Shown here: positions 42,728 to 52,384 of the stretch, piece by piece | Numbering within the stretch: the stretch's first letter is position 1 | Layout of the letters: every line of letters begins with the position of its first letter | Source of the DNA: Methylobacterium haplocladii | GTDB taxonomy: Bacteria > Pseudomonadota > Alphaproteobacteria > Rhizobiales > Beijerinckiaceae | Assembly (NCBI RefSeq): GCF_007992175.1 | Contig: NZ_BJZT01000015.1 | Span: forward strand, 62,001 to 126,000 | Length of the DNA stretch: 64,000 bases | Direction: 5' to 3' | Notes under the pieces: model-generated | Told to the model about the DNA's origin: nothing | Databases searched by the model: none | Seen by the model: the letters and a program-made list of their open reading frames with translations, nothing else | Program-made: the position numbers and the translations under genes

Positions 42728-44076
42728 CGCCCGGCCCTCTGCGCGCGAGCCTGCGAAAACGCCGGCGTCGCGATGCCGTGGATGGCGCGGGCGGCGAGCG
42801 CCATGGCGGCGGCGCGCAGGATCGTCACGCAGGCCATGGCCAGAGCCGCGCCGATCAGGCCGAGCCACGGGACGAGGACGAAGCAGAGCACGGCGCCGAG
42901 GCCGAGCATCGCCACGGTGATGCCGGCGCAAAGTCTTTCCCCACCCAGCATGGTCAGCAGGTCTTCGCCCGGGCCGAACAGGCTCGCGCCTATGCTGCCG
43001 ACGACGAGGACCGTCAGCACCGGAAGGCTCTCGCGGAATTCCGGCCCGAACAGGCCGAGCAGCAGCGGTGCGGCGATCACCGTGCCCGCACCGATGAGGG
43101 CCGTCGCGCCGAGCACCCAGCGGGCCTGATCGCGCACCAGATTATTGAGCCCTGCCATGTCCCCCTGTGCCTTGGCGGCGGTGAAGCGCTGCGCGGTGGC
43201 GGCGGAGGCCGCGTAATGCACCAGGATCACGAGCTGCTGGATCCGGGTCGCGGCGAAGTACAGGCCGACGGCGGCGGGCGACATCAGCATGCCGATGACG
43301 AGCACGTCGACGAAGGCGAAGGCGGCGGCGGCGAGTTCCACGGCCGCGATCGGCAGGCAGGCGGTCATCCATTCGCGCCAGCGGTAGCGGCGCTCGCCCC
43401 GCAGCAGCGAAGGCCCGAGCCGCGCCAGCAGCAGGCCACCCTGGACGGTCACGGCGATGCCGGTCGCGAGCAGCGTGCAGGCCAGCGCCACCGAGGCCTT
43501 GGCCGGCGCACCCGCCAGGACCGCGACGACCATCGCGGCCATCATCAGGCCCTGGCGCAGGAGGTAGGGCGGCGCGATGGCGAGCACGGCCCAGTTGCGG
43601 CTGCGGGCGACGCCTTCGAGGTAGTCTTGGAAGGCGAGGAGCGGAAGGACCAGAGCGCCGAGCACGATCGGCACGCCGAAGGGGCCGGCGAGCAGGCTGC
43701 CCTCCGCCCGCAGGGCGAGCAGCCCGAGCAGCGACACGGCCAGCCCGCACGCCATGCTCGCCGCCGCCCCGCCGGCGAGGAAGCCGCGCATCTCGGCCCG
43801 GCGCCCCAGCGCCTCGGCGGCCGGCAGGAAGCGGCAGGCGCCCTGCGAGAGCCCGAGCGTGGCCGTATGTCCGAGAATGGTCATCCAGACCCAGACGGTC
43901 GCGAAAATTCCGTACTCGGTCCCGCCCATCAGCCGGACCATCAGCACCTGCGCCGCGTAGGCGAAGCCGGCCGCAGCGATCCGCACGGCGAACACGCTCA
44001 CGGCCGAGAGGCCGGCGCCGGAACGGACCGCCTTCAGGCGTCCGAACGTGGCGTCGAAGGAGAGACCCGCTGCCAT
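42724..44076 (-). CDS. Polysaccharide flippase (Wzx/MATE-like)
   Basis: 450 residues with about 12-14 hydrophobic segments, opening with a short soluble tail and IAAAGFAYAAQVLMVRLMGG, followed by EYGIFATVWVWMTILG, which is the typical start of the polysaccharide transporter family (RfbX/Wzx). It probably moves lipid-linked glycan across the inner membrane. The stop codon overlaps the start of the acetyltransferase gene, implying coupled translation. Confidence 0.8.
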   Translation of the reverse strand: MAAGLSFDATFGRLKAVRSGAGLSAVSVFAVRIAAAGFAYAAQVLMVRLMGGTEYGIFATVWVWMTILGHTATLGLSQGACRFLPAAEALGRRAEMRGFLAGGAAASMACGLAVSLLGLLALRAEGSLLAGPFGVPIVLGALVLPLLAFQDYLEGVARSRNWAVLAIAPPYLLRQGLMMAAMVVAVLAGAPAKASVALACTLLATGIAVTVQGGLLLARLGPSLLRGERRYRWREWMTACLPIAAVELAAAAFAFVDVLVIGMLMSPAAVGLYFAATRIQQLVILVHYAASAATAQRFTAAKAQGDMAGLNNLVRDQARWVLGATALIGAGTVIAAPLLLGLFGPEFRESLPVLTVLVVGSIGASLFGPGEDLLTMLGGERLCAGITVAMLGLGAVLCFVLVPWLGLIGAALAMACVTILRAAAMALAARAIHGIATPAFSQARAQRAGR

Positions 44077-44234
44077 GACGGTTCTTCGCGAATCGGCGTG
44101 CGCGGGCGCACACGCACCAGTCCGCGTTGTATCGGCCGCAGCGTTTCGAGCGGGTTAAGCCGGTTGTCGAGGCCCGAAGGCGGACTCATGTGAACCGCCG
44201 AGAGGGCAGCCCGTCAGCTTCTCCGGAGCATCCG

Positions 44235-44942
44235 ATGATCGACCTGCATTACTGGCCCACCCCGAACGGCCACAAGGTGACGCTGTTCCTGGAGGAGACC
44301 GGACTGCCCTACCGGATCTTTCCCGTGAACATCGGCAAGGGCGACCAGTTCGCGCCGGATTTCCTGAAGATCGCCCCCAACAACCGGATGCCGGCGATCG
44401 TCGACCACGACCCGGCCGACGGCCGCGCGCCCATCTCGCTGTTCGAATCCGGCGCCATCCTCCTCTACCTCGCGGAGAAGACCGGGCGGTTCCTACCGGA
44501 GGACGTCCGCAGCCGGGCCGAGGTACTGCAATGGCTCTTTTGGCAGATGGGCGGTCTCGGGCCGATGGCCGGCCAGAACCACCACTTCTCGCAATATGCG
44601 CCCGAAAAGATCCCCTACGCGATCGACCGCTACGTCAACGAGACCGACCGCCTCTATGGCGTCCTCGACCGGCGCCTCGCCGACCGCGCGTTCGTGGCCG
44701 GACCCGACTATTCCATTGCCGACATGGCAGCCTATCCCTGGATCGTGCCGTGGCAGAAGCAGGGCCAGCGCCTCGACGACCACCCGCACCTCAAGCGCTG
44801 GTTCGAGACGATCGCCGAGCGCCCGGCGACCAAGGCCGCCTATGCCCGGGCGCCGGAGGTCAATCCCGATTTCGGAAAGACCATGAGCGACGACGCCAAG
44901 AAGGTGATGTTCGGCCAGACCGCCGGGAATACGAAGCGCTGA
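44235..44942 (+). CDS. Glutathione S-transferase of the YfcG/Nu class
   Basis: 235 residues. IDLHYWPTPNGHKVTLFLEE holds the TPN motif that marks YfcG/YghU-type disulphide reductases (no catalytic Tyr/Ser/Cys in the usual place). PNNRMPAIVDHD and LFESGAILLYLAEK form the glutathione site. The helical C-terminal domain carries FVAGPDYSIADMAAYPW. The start is the ATG at 44235; an earlier ATG adds residues foreign to the family. Confidence 0.9.
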   Translation: MIDLHYWPTPNGHKVTLFLEETGLPYRIFPVNIGKGDQFAPDFLKIAPNNRMPAIVDHDPADGRAPISLFESGAILLYLAEKTGRFLPEDVRSRAEVLQWLFWQMGGLGPMAGQNHHFSQYAPEKIPYAIDRYVNETDRLYGVLDRRLADRAFVAGPDYSIADMAAYPWIVPWQKQGQRLDDHPHLKRWFETIAERPATKAAYARAPEVNPDFGKTMSDDAKKVMFGQTAGNTKR

Positions 44943-45019
44943 CGCGCGCGCCCACACCGTGACAGCGACGGGCGGCTTTTGTAGAGAGGCCGCCTATCCC
45001 GTCCGCCCGGAAACACCCG

Positions 45020-45874
45020 ATGTCCCACGACGCTCTCGCCCAGACCATCGAAGCCGCCTGGGAAGACCGCGCCGGCATCTCCACCACGACCACAGGCGCG
45101 GTGCGCGAGGCCGTCGAGGAGGCGCTGAACCTGCTCGATTCCGGCCGGGAACGCGTCGCCTACAAGACCGGCGACCAGCCCGGCGAAGGCTGGCAGGTGA
45201 ACCAGTGGCTGAAGAAGGCCGTCCTGCTCTCGTTCCGCTTGAACGACATGGTCCCGATCCAGGGCGGACCCGGCTCGTCCACCTGGTGGGACAAGGTGCC
45301 CTCGAAGTTCGAGGGCTGGGGTGAGGCCGAGTTCCGCGCCGGCGGCTTCCGCGCCGTGCCGGGCTGCTTCGTGCGCCGCGGCGCGTTCATCGCGCCAGGT
45401 GCGGTGCTGATGCCGTCCTTCGTCAACCTCGGCGCCTATGTCGGCGAAGGCACCATGGTCGATACCTGGGTAACGATCGGGTCGTGCGCGCAGGTGGGGA
45501 AGAATTGCCACATCTCCGGCGGCGCCGGCATCGCCGGCGTGCTGGAGCCGCTGCAGGCCAATCCGGTGATCATCGAGGACAACTGCTTCGTCGGCGCCCG
45601 CGCCGAGGTGGCCGAGGGCGTGATCGTCGGCGAGGGCTCGGTGCTCTCCATGGGCGTCTATATCGGCGCCTCGACCCGCATAATCGACCGCGCCACCGGC
45701 GAGACCTTCTACGGCCGCGTGCCGCCCTATTCGGTCGTCGTCTCCGGTACGACCCCCGGCAAGCCGCTCCCCGACGGTACTCCGGGTCCGGGCCTCTACT
45801 GCGCCGTGATCGTCAAGCGCGTCGACGCCAAGACGCGGGCGAAGACGGGGATCAACGAGCTGCTGCGGACCTGA
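45020..45874 (+). CDS. dapD: Tetrahydrodipicolinate N-succinyltransferase DapD
   Basis: 284 residues of the left-handed beta-helix trimer family. The N-terminal domain leads to [20 protein letters not shown], then hexapeptide repeats through [20 protein letters not shown] and [20 protein letters not shown], ending [20 protein letters not shown]. It catalyses the succinyl-CoA step of lysine/meso-diaminopimelate synthesis. Length and motifs match the standard enzyme. dapE does not follow; the next gene is an unrelated hydrolase-fold protein. Confidence 0.96.
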   Translation: MSHDALAQTIEAAWEDRAGISTTTTGAVREAVEEALNLLDSGRERVAYKTGDQPGEGWQVNQWLKKAVLLSFRLNDMVPIQGGPGSSTWWDKVPSKFEGWGEAEFRAGGFRAVPGCFVRRGAFIAPGAVLMPSFVNLGAYVGEGTMVDTWVTIGSCAQVGKNCHISGGAGIAGVLEPLQANPVIIEDNCFVGARAEVAEGVIVGEGSVLSMGVYIGASTRIIDRATGETFYGRVPPYSVVVSGTTPGKPLPDGTPGPGLYCAVIVKRVDAKTRAKTGINELLRT

Positions 45875-45941
45875 CATCCGGCGCCGGGAGGCTGGCGACC
45901 GCGTCAGTATCTCCCGGCCACATGATAGAGAGACGGTCAGC

Positions 45942-46814
45942 ATGACAGTCCCGGTCCCCGTCACCCGGACGCTCGACCTGACGGTGGCCGGCCGGCGCGT
46001 GCCGACGCCCTGCGACGTGCTCGGCGAGGGATCCGAGGCGCTGTTGCTTCCGGCGCTGTCTTCCATTTCTGCACGCGAAGAAATGCTGCCGCTGGCGCGC
46101 GCGCTGTCCGGCTCCCATCGCTGCCTCTTACCCGATTGGCCCGGCTTCGGTGCGCATGACCGGGCGCGGGTGCCCCTCGAACCGGCGACCTTCCATGCCT
46201 TCCTCGATGCCCTGCTCGCCGCCGCGCCCGGCCCCTATGCCCTCGGCATCGCCGCGGGCCACGCCGCCGGCTATCTCGTCGCGGCGGCGGCCCGGCATCC
46301 GCAGACCTTCCAGAAACTGGTCCTGATCGCGCCGACCTGGCGCGGCCCTCTCCCCACCGCGATGGGCGAGGCGCGCCGGCCCTGGTTCGGGCGCATCCGC
46401 AAGGCCGTGGAGATGCCGGTAGTCGGCGAGGCGCTCTATCGCGCGAACATCAGCCGCCCGGTGATCGGCAAGATGATGCGTGCCCACGTCTTCGCCGACT
46501 CGGCGCATGTGACGCCGGAGGTGATCGCGGACAAGCACAGGATCACGCGCCAGCGCGGCGGGCGCTTCGGCACGGCGGCCTTCGTCACCGGAGGCCTCGA
46601 CCCGGTCGACAGCCGTGAGGCCTTCCTCGACTTGTTCGGACGAGACGTGCCGCCGGTGCTGGTGCTGCGCTCCGAGAGCGCGCCGCGCCGGTCGGGGGCG
46701 GAGATGGATGCGCTCTGCGCCTCGGGCCGGGTCGTCGCGAGGCGGATCCCGGGCGCGCTCAGCCCCCACGAAGAGTTTTCTCGCGAGACGGCCGCGGCGA
46801 TCCGTGCGGCGTGA
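45942..46814 (+). CDS. Alpha/beta-hydrolase-fold protein lacking the nucleophile serine
   Basis: 290 residues with the fold's early blocks (LLLPALSSIS, CLLPDWPGFGAHDR) and a later HEEF histidine (SPHEEFSRETAAAIR). At the nucleophile elbow, where G-x-S-x-G is expected, residues 106-110 read GHAAG, so the serine is alanine (A108). As written it cannot act as a serine hydrolase; it may be a binding or scaffold protein or use another chemistry. The gene lies 68 nt after dapD on the same strand. The start follows a GACGGTCAGC stretch without a strong ribosome site. Confidence 0.75.
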   Translation: MTVPVPVTRTLDLTVAGRRVPTPCDVLGEGSEALLLPALSSISAREEMLPLARALSGSHRCLLPDWPGFGAHDRARVPLEPATFHAFLDALLAAAPGPYALGIAAGHAAGYLVAAAARHPQTFQKLVLIAPTWRGPLPTAMGEARRPWFGRIRKAVEMPVVGEALYRANISRPVIGKMMRAHVFADSAHVTPEVIADKHRITRQRGGRFGTAAFVTGGLDPVDSREAFLDLFGRDVPPVLVLRSESAPRRSGAEMDALCASGRVVARRIPGALSPHEEFSRETAAAIRAA

Positions 46815-46850
46815 GATACGTCCAGGCAGACGGCGCCGCTATGCTTCCCA

Positions 46851-46876
46851 TCGTTGCGAACGCAGCGAAGCAATGA
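46851..46876. repeat. Single copy of the GTCATTGCGAGCGCAGCGAAGCAAT-type repeat
   Basis: TCGTTGCGAACGCAGCGAAGCAATGA matches the outer half of the large inverted repeat at 38634-38721 with few changes. It lies in the 203-nt gap before the acid phosphatase gene. Confidence 0.6.
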
Positions 46877-47017
46877 CGGGAGCGGTTCATCCGCGCCGCG
46901 ATAACATCGGATTGTGACCGTGCCGTCGCACGTCGATGTTAGAGCGCGACCGTAAACCCGATTCCGTCCCCGTTTCTGCCTCGCCCGCCCCGGCGAGCCT
47001 CACCCAAGGCCGATCCG

Positions 47018-47869
47018 ATGCTGCGCCTGCCGACCCTGCTGGCCGTCCTCCTGCTGGCGGCGTCCCCCGGCGCGGCCGAACCGGGCAAGACCCCGTCCAA
47101 GGAGCCGTCGGCGCCCTCGCTGGCGTCGGATCCGGTGAACCCCGACAAGCCTGCGCACAAGCCGTATCTCGCGGACGAGACCGCGCCCGATACCCTGGCG
47201 ATCCTGCCACCGCCGCCCGGCGGTCATTCGGCCTCGGAAAGCGCCGACCACGCCATCTACACCATGACCCGGAGCTATGCCGGGACGCCGCGCTGGGACC
47301 TCGCCACCAACGACGTCGCCGAAGGCGCGGCCGCCCTGCTGGAGGACTTCTCCTGCGTACTCGGCCAGCGCCTCGACCCGGCCCGCGTGCCCGTCCTGAT
47401 CACGCTGCTCGAGCGCACGCGGCTCGATCTCGTCCGCGCGGTGCGGGCGCCCAAGCGCCATTACCGCCGCCTGCGGCCTTTCGTCGGCAACGAACTTCCG
47501 ATCTGCGTCGCGCGCGATCCGAAACTCGCCGACAGCTTCAGCTACCCCTCCGGCCACGCCACGCAGGGCTGGGCCTACGCGATGATCATGGCGACCCTCC
47601 TGCCGGAAAAGGCGACGCCGATCCTGGTGCGCGGCCGGCTCTACGGCGAGAGCCGCGTCATCTGCGGCGTCCACTGGATGAGCGACGTCGTTGCCGCGCG
47701 CACCAACGCCTCGGTCGTGTTCGCGGCTCTGATGAGCGATGCCGGGTTTCGGAGCGATCTCGACCGGGCCCGCAGCGAGCTTTCCAAGGCGCTGACGACG
47801 AGCGGCGCGAAGCCGGACGCCGCAATCTGCGCCCGGGAGGACGCCGCGGCGCGCGAGCCGATTCTCTGA
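47018..47869 (+). CDS. Class A nonspecific acid phosphatase (PhoN-like, PAP2 fold)
   Basis: 283 residues with a signal peptide (MLRLPTLLAVLLLAASPGAA). The three-part phosphatase motif is complete: KRHYRRLRP (K-x6-RP), YPSGHATQGW (PSGH) and GESRVICGVHWMSDV (SR-x5-H-x3-D, catalytic histidines). It should be periplasmic and release phosphate from many organic monoesters. The mature protein starts with a Pro/Ser/Lys-rich linker of about 40 residues. It stands alone on the plus strand. Confidence 0.92.
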   Translation: MLRLPTLLAVLLLAASPGAAEPGKTPSKEPSAPSLASDPVNPDKPAHKPYLADETAPDTLAILPPPPGGHSASESADHAIYTMTRSYAGTPRWDLATNDVAEGAAALLEDFSCVLGQRLDPARVPVLITLLERTRLDLVRAVRAPKRHYRRLRPFVGNELPICVARDPKLADSFSYPSGHATQGWAYAMIMATLLPEKATPILVRGRLYGESRVICGVHWMSDVVAARTNASVVFAALMSDAGFRSDLDRARSELSKALTTSGAKPDAAICAREDAAAREPIL

Positions 47870-47978
47870 CGCCCCTGTCCGGCCGATCCGCACCGGGCCA
47901 TCGCGCCTTCGATTCGTCCTCGTCCTTGCGAGCGCAGCCGCCATCTCTGGTCCGGCGGCCCCGCTTCCACGTGAAACA

Positions 47979-48722
47979 TCACGGCTGCGTGGCCGCCCGC
48001 CTCTTCCTCCGGCGCCGGGCCAGCATGTTCAGGCCTTCGACGCCGGCCGAGAAGGCCATGGCGGTGTAGATGTAGCCTTTCGGCACGTGTGCCCCGAAGC
48101 CTTCGGCGATCAGCGTCATGCCGATCATGATGAGGAAGCCGAGCGCCAGCATCACCACCGTAGGGTTGGCGGCGATGAAGCGGGAGAGCGGATCGGCGGC
48201 GATCAGCATCACGGTCACGGCGGCGACCACGGCGATCACCATGATCGGCACGTGCTCGGTCATGCCCACCGCCGTGATGATCGAGTCGATCGAGAAGACG
48301 AGGTCGAGCACCAGGATCTGGCCGATGGCCGCGGCGAAGCCGAGCTTGACCGCGTTTTCTGCCCCCTGGCCGCCGTCCGGGTCGACGCTGTGATGGATTT
48401 CCTTCGTCGCCTTCCAGAGCAGGAAGAGGCCACCGGCGATGAGGATCAGGTCGCGCCAGGAGAAGCCCTTGCCGAAGACCTCGAAGACCGGCTCGGTGAG
48501 GTGGACGATCCAGGCGACGGTGCCGAGCAGTCCGAGGCGCAGCACCAGGGCCAAGCCGATGCCGATGCGGCGCGCCCGGGTCTGCTGGTCGGCCGGCAGC
48601 CGGTTGGTCAGGATCGAGATGAAGATCAGGTTGTCGACGCCGAGGACGACCTCCATGACCATCAGGGTCGCCAGCGCCGCCCAGGCGGTGGGGTCAGCGG
48701 CAAGTTGAAGAATGTGGTCCAC
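47979..48722 (-). CDS. TerC-family integral membrane protein
   Basis: 247 residues from a GTG start, with about seven membrane helices. Family hallmarks are [17 protein letters not shown] near residue 25 (acidic pair in a helix) and [16 protein letters not shown] near 135. Members have been linked to tellurite resistance and, more recently, to manganese export during protein secretion. The C-terminus is basic ([12 protein letters not shown]). Substrate not determinable from sequence. Confidence 0.92.
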   Translation of the reverse strand: MDHILQLAADPTAWAALATLMVMEVVLGVDNLIFISILTNRLPADQQTRARRIGIGLALVLRLGLLGTVAWIVHLTEPVFEVFGKGFSWRDLILIAGGLFLLWKATKEIHHSVDPDGGQGAENAVKLGFAAAIGQILVLDLVFSIDSIITAVGMTEHVPIMVIAVVAAVTVMLIAADPLSRFIAANPTVVMLALGFLIMIGMTLIAEGFGAHVPKGYIYTAMAFSAGVEGLNMLARRRRKRRAATQP

Positions 48723-48770
48723 GCCCGGTCGGTCCTCGTTTTTGGTTGTGCCGTCAGATGCGTGACGCCG

Positions 48771-49700
48771 TCAGAACGGCATCCGGAAGCCGGTCTGCGC
48801 CGCGGGCCGCGCACTCCGCTCGGGCGCAAAGATCCGCACGGCCTTCGGCAGCACCTTGAAATGCGCCGGCGTGTGTGTGGCGAGTTCGCCGTCGGTGTTC
48901 ACCGGCCGCGGCTTCTTCGTCTTCAGGACGATTTCTGTGGTGCTGAAGGCGCGCACGTCCGCGGCCTCGCCATGTGTGCCGCGGCGGAGCGCCGGCAGCA
49001 GGGCGATCAGCCGCCACCAATGGTCGACTTCGAGGCTGTAGAAATCGAGCTTGCCGTCGTCGACGGTGGCGTCCTCCGACACGGTCATGCCGCCGCCGTA
49101 ATGGCGGCCATTGCCGACGGAAGCCTGGATCGTGGTGACCTTCTCGACCTTGCCGTCATGCTCGATGGTGATCGAGAACGGCCGGGCGCGGCGCAGCAGG
49201 CGGAAGGCGGCGATGGCGTAGCCCACCGTGCCCCAGGTCTTCTTGGCCTCGGCGGTGAGCTCGCCCGCGAGGTCGGCGGAGAAGCCGATGCTGGCGACGT
49301 TGAAGTAGTAGTGCCCGTTGACGCATCCGAGATCGACGGGCTGGGCCTCGGCCGTGGTGATGGCGCGCGCCGCCGCCAAAGGATCGAGGGGCAGGCCGAG
49401 CGAGCGGGCGAGGTCGTTGGCGGTACCGAGGGGAAGGATGCCGAGGGGCAGCCCGGTCTCGACAAGGGCGGGCGCGGCGGCATTCAGCGTGCCGTCGCCG
49501 CCGCCGAGGACGATCAGGTCGGCGTTCCTGGCGTGGCGGGCGATGACGGCGCTGCAGTCGGCCTGCCCGCTATCGGCGCCCTGCGGCTCGACAGGCTCGA
49601 TGCCGCCGTCGCGCAGGGCCTCGCGGATCGCATCGAGCGGCACGCCGCCGTTGCGGGCCTTCGGGTTGACCAGCATCAGGGCGCGGCGTGGTGCGCTCAT
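48771..49700 (-). CDS. Lipid kinase of the YegS/DgkB/BmrU family
   Basis: 309 residues (an ATG at 49709 adds three). The diacylglycerol-kinase catalytic domain shows ALMLVNPKARNGG at the start, IVLGGGDGTLNAAAPALVE (nucleotide-binding GGDGT) near residue 70 and LGILPLGTANDLARSLG. The second domain has VGNGRHYGGGMTVSEDATVDDGKLDFYS and a C-terminal VNTDGE. It phosphorylates a lipid such as diacylglycerol or phosphatidylglycerol; the substrate is unknown. Confidence 0.92.
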   Translation of the reverse strand: MSAPRRALMLVNPKARNGGVPLDAIREALRDGGIEPVEPQGADSGQADCSAVIARHARNADLIVLGGGDGTLNAAAPALVETGLPLGILPLGTANDLARSLGLPLDPLAAARAITTAEAQPVDLGCVNGHYYFNVASIGFSADLAGELTAEAKKTWGTVGYAIAAFRLLRRARPFSITIEHDGKVEKVTTIQASVGNGRHYGGGMTVSEDATVDDGKLDFYSLEVDHWWRLIALLPALRRGTHGEAADVRAFSTTEIVLKTKKPRPVNTDGELATHTPAHFKVLPKAVRIFAPERSARPAAQTGFRMPF

Positions 49701-50091
49701 AGCGGCCATCCGGAGGACAGGGTTCTGGCGACGGGTGAGGGCATGGGCAGCCTGAATGCGCGGCGTGGGCGCGAGGCGCGTGGTGGCCCGACATCACGGT
49801 CGACGCCTCGACCGTCAGAGGGGCCCGGACCCATCACGCCCAAGGTGGGGAGCCCGAGCGTGGCGGCAAGGCCGGGAGCGGCCATGAAATGCGATTGCTC
49901 AAGGTTAAGATTTATCCGACCCCGCGCGGCTGCAGCTTGCTCCGCAATGCGTCCCCTGGCATGCACCCCCGCCGGCACGATGGAACCGTGCCGGTATCCG
50001 CCGACGTTGGATGATGCCGAACGCGCGCGTCTCGTCGCGGCCCGCATCCGGGCGTTCGGGCAGGTTCCTCGGCCAAACCCCGGTCCCGCCT
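49701..50091. other. Divergent gap without a supported gene
   Basis: 391 bases between the lipid kinase and a secreted-protein gene. Open frames run through on both strands but none carries a recognisable domain or start. Promoters for both divergent genes must be here; I could not define them. Confidence 0.5.
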
Positions 50092-50874
50092 ATGCGCTCC
50101 GTCCTCGCCCTCACAACATCGAGCCTGGCCGCTCTGCTGCTCGCCTGTATGCCGACGCGCGCCGACCCGGCCTCCGGCTGGGTCGATCCGCCGGCGAAGA
50201 CGGGGGCGGCCCGATCCGACGCGTCGAAGCCGCAAGCCGCCGATCCCACGAAGGAAGCGGCCAAGTCCGCGGACACGTCGGCCGACCCCGACGCGGTGGA
50301 CAGCCAGCAGGCTGCGGCACCCCGTGACCACCGCCGTGTCGAGCGGGTGGAGCGGCGCGAGCGGCGTCAGGAGCGTCGTCGGATGGCCGTGTCCTCCGAG
50401 ATCGATACGACGGCGCCTGATCCGCGCTTCGGCGGCTGGGCCGCACAGGCGCAGCGGTTGACGGGAGACTATCTCGATAGCGTTTCCGCCCCGAACGGCG
50501 CCATGCTGGCCGCCGCTCCGCGCTTTTACGGCGACCGGGTGCGCTTCCACGGCCGGCCCATGAGCATCTCCGCCCTGATGTCCGAGAAGCGGCGCTTCGT
50601 GCGCCGCTGGCCCGAGCGCCGCTACGCGCCGCAGGATGGCACCATGCGCACGGCCTGCAACGCCGCCGGTTCCGTCTGCGTCGTCCGCACCGTGATGGCC
50701 TTTTCCGCCGGGAATCCGGCGCGAGGTGTCCGGTCGGAGGGCTTGTCGGAGCTGAGCCTCACCGTCAGTTTCACGGGGGAGCGCCCTGTGATCGTCTCGG
50801 AATCGAGCCGTGTGCTCCGCCGTGGAAGCGCGGCACTGAGTTCGGACGAGCGCGGCCGCCATGGCGGAGCGTGA
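50092..50874 (+). CDS. Exported protein of unknown function
   Basis: 260 residues starting with a signal sequence (MRSVLALTTSSLAALLLACM). The cysteine after LLLA could be a lipidation site, though the -2 leucine is unusual. A charged disordered stretch follows (DHRRVERVERRERRQERRR). The C-terminal domain contains RFYGDRVRFHGRPMSISALM, EKRRFVRRWPERRYAP and TACNAAGSVCVVRTVM with two cysteines, ending in a SESSRVLRR segment. The domain is probably periplasmic; I do not recognise its family. The stop overlaps the start of the next gene by 14 nt. Confidence 0.65.
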   Translation: MRSVLALTTSSLAALLLACMPTRADPASGWVDPPAKTGAARSDASKPQAADPTKEAAKSADTSADPDAVDSQQAAAPRDHRRVERVERRERRQERRRMAVSSEIDTTAPDPRFGGWAAQAQRLTGDYLDSVSAPNGAMLAAAPRFYGDRVRFHGRPMSISALMSEKRRFVRRWPERRYAPQDGTMRTACNAAGSVCVVRTVMAFSAGNPARGVRSEGLSELSLTVSFTGERPVIVSESSRVLRRGSAALSSDERGRHGGA

Positions 50875-52282
50875 TCGGGCTCTTCCTGATCGGGCTCCTG
50901 GAGACACAGACCGGATGACGGCCGAAGCCGCTGAAAAAGCGCGAGAGGGGGAGCAGGACGCGCGCATCGACGCCCCGACGCTCAGCACGCCGACGCCGGA
51001 GGACGACGAGCGGCTGCGCGTCCTGATCCGGGCCGAGCTCGACCGCCAGCATGCCATGCCGCTGGCGCGCCGCACGCTGGAGCTGCTCGCCGAGGCCGAA
51101 TTGGAGCCGACGCAGGACGAGCCCGGCTACCGCGTCATCGACCGCAGCGGCGACACTCGGCTGATCCGGGACGGCGATGCCGATCCGGACGAAGCGGGCG
51201 ATCTCACCGCACCGATGACCCTGCGCGGCCTCGTCGCGGAGCTGCGCGAGCGCCATCCCGATCTGTTCGCGACGCCGCCCGAGCCCGAAGTGGTGGATCC
51301 CGTGCCACCGCCCCCGCCCGAGCCGCCGCACGATGCCCTGGCCGACGTGAAAGCCGCCGGCGCGCGTTTCGTCGAGACGCAATCGGCCCTGGCGAAATCC
51401 TTCGCGGCCACTTCGGCCGAGCGCGGCCGGACACTCGCCAACGCCGCCGGCCGACGAGTCGCAGGGTGGCGCGCGCAGCTGAACCAGCGCCGTGCGGCAA
51501 AGCCGGCTCCGCTCCCCGTCGCCGGCGATCCGCAGCCGGACCTTTTCGGGGGCGCGCTGCCGCAGCCGTCCGAGCGGCCCGCCACGACATCCTTCGACAG
51601 CGGCCGTCCCCTCCCAAGGGCTGCAGGAGCCGGTGGCAGCCACCTGGGCGATCTCGCCCGGCGCGCGCGCGAGGCCCTGCCGACGATCGACCGTCACGCC
51701 TTCGACCTGCACCGCATCGCCTTCTTCGGGCTCGCCGCCGCCACCGTGCTCGTGTTCGGTGCGGTCGTTCTGATGAACTCGGGACCCGCGACCGGCCCCT
51801 CGCCCTCCGGAACGGGAGCGCCCCGCACCGAGGCGCCGAAGGAAGCGCCGAAGGCGGAGGCCAGGAACGAGCCCGCGCCTCCCGCACCGGAGCCGAGGCC
51901 GACTCTATCCGACGCCGCGCCCGAGGATGCCGAAGCCGCGCCGGTCGAGGAGCCGCCACGCAATCCCAACGACATCGCCGGGGTACCCCAGGTGATCGAC
52001 ACCGCGACCCTGAAGCTCTCCGGCAAGGTCATCCACCTGTTCGGAGTCGAGTGGGTCCGCGGGGGCCAGGCCGACGAGCTCGCCAAGTACATCCGCGGCC
52101 GCTCCGTGACCTGCCGCCCGGCGGCCGGCTCCAGCGCCTTCCTCTGCGCGGTGGAGGGCCGCGACCTCTCGGAGGTCGTGCTCTTCAACGGCGGCGGCCG
52201 GGCCTCGTCGGAGGCTTCCCCGGACCTCGTCGCGGCCGAGGACCATGCACGGACGGAGCGGCTCGGGGTGTGGAAACGCTGA
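50861..52282 (+). CDS. Membrane-anchored protein with a C-terminal SNase-like domain
   Basis: 473 residues. Residues 1-280 are charged and low-complexity, with a proline run (VVDPVPPPPPEPPHD). One membrane helix follows near 283-305 (IAFFGLAAATVLVFGAVVLM), then a Pro/Ala/Glu linker. The last ~100 residues read GVPQVIDTATLKLSGKVIHL, FGVEWVRGGQADELAKYI and GRSVTCRPAAGSSAFLCAVE, resembling the staphylococcal-nuclease/OB barrel. The usual catalytic Arg-Glu-Arg set is not apparent, so it is probably a non-catalytic binding domain outside the membrane. An ATG at 50915 is an alternative start. Confidence 0.6.
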   Translation: MAERDRALPDRAPGDTDRMTAEAAEKAREGEQDARIDAPTLSTPTPEDDERLRVLIRAELDRQHAMPLARRTLELLAEAELEPTQDEPGYRVIDRSGDTRLIRDGDADPDEAGDLTAPMTLRGLVAELRERHPDLFATPPEPEVVDPVPPPPPEPPHDALADVKAAGARFVETQSALAKSFAATSAERGRTLANAAGRRVAGWRAQLNQRRAAKPAPLPVAGDPQPDLFGGALPQPSERPATTSFDSGRPLPRAAGAGGSHLGDLARRAREALPTIDRHAFDLHRIAFFGLAAATVLVFGAVVLMNSGPATGPSPSGTGAPRTEAPKEAPKAEARNEPAPPAPEPRPTLSDAAPEDAEAAPVEEPPRNPNDIAGVPQVIDTATLKLSGKVIHLFGVEWVRGGQADELAKYIRGRSVTCRPAAGSSAFLCAVEGRDLSEVVLFNGGGRASSEASPDLVAAEDHARTERLGVWKR

Positions 52283-52384
52283 GATACGCGGTGGCCAGAT
52301 GAACAGATCGGTTCGGTCTGGCGCCTGCCGTGTCGACCGATCCTCGTATAGAACGCTCGCAAGCGGAATCAGGCGGGGGCCGTC

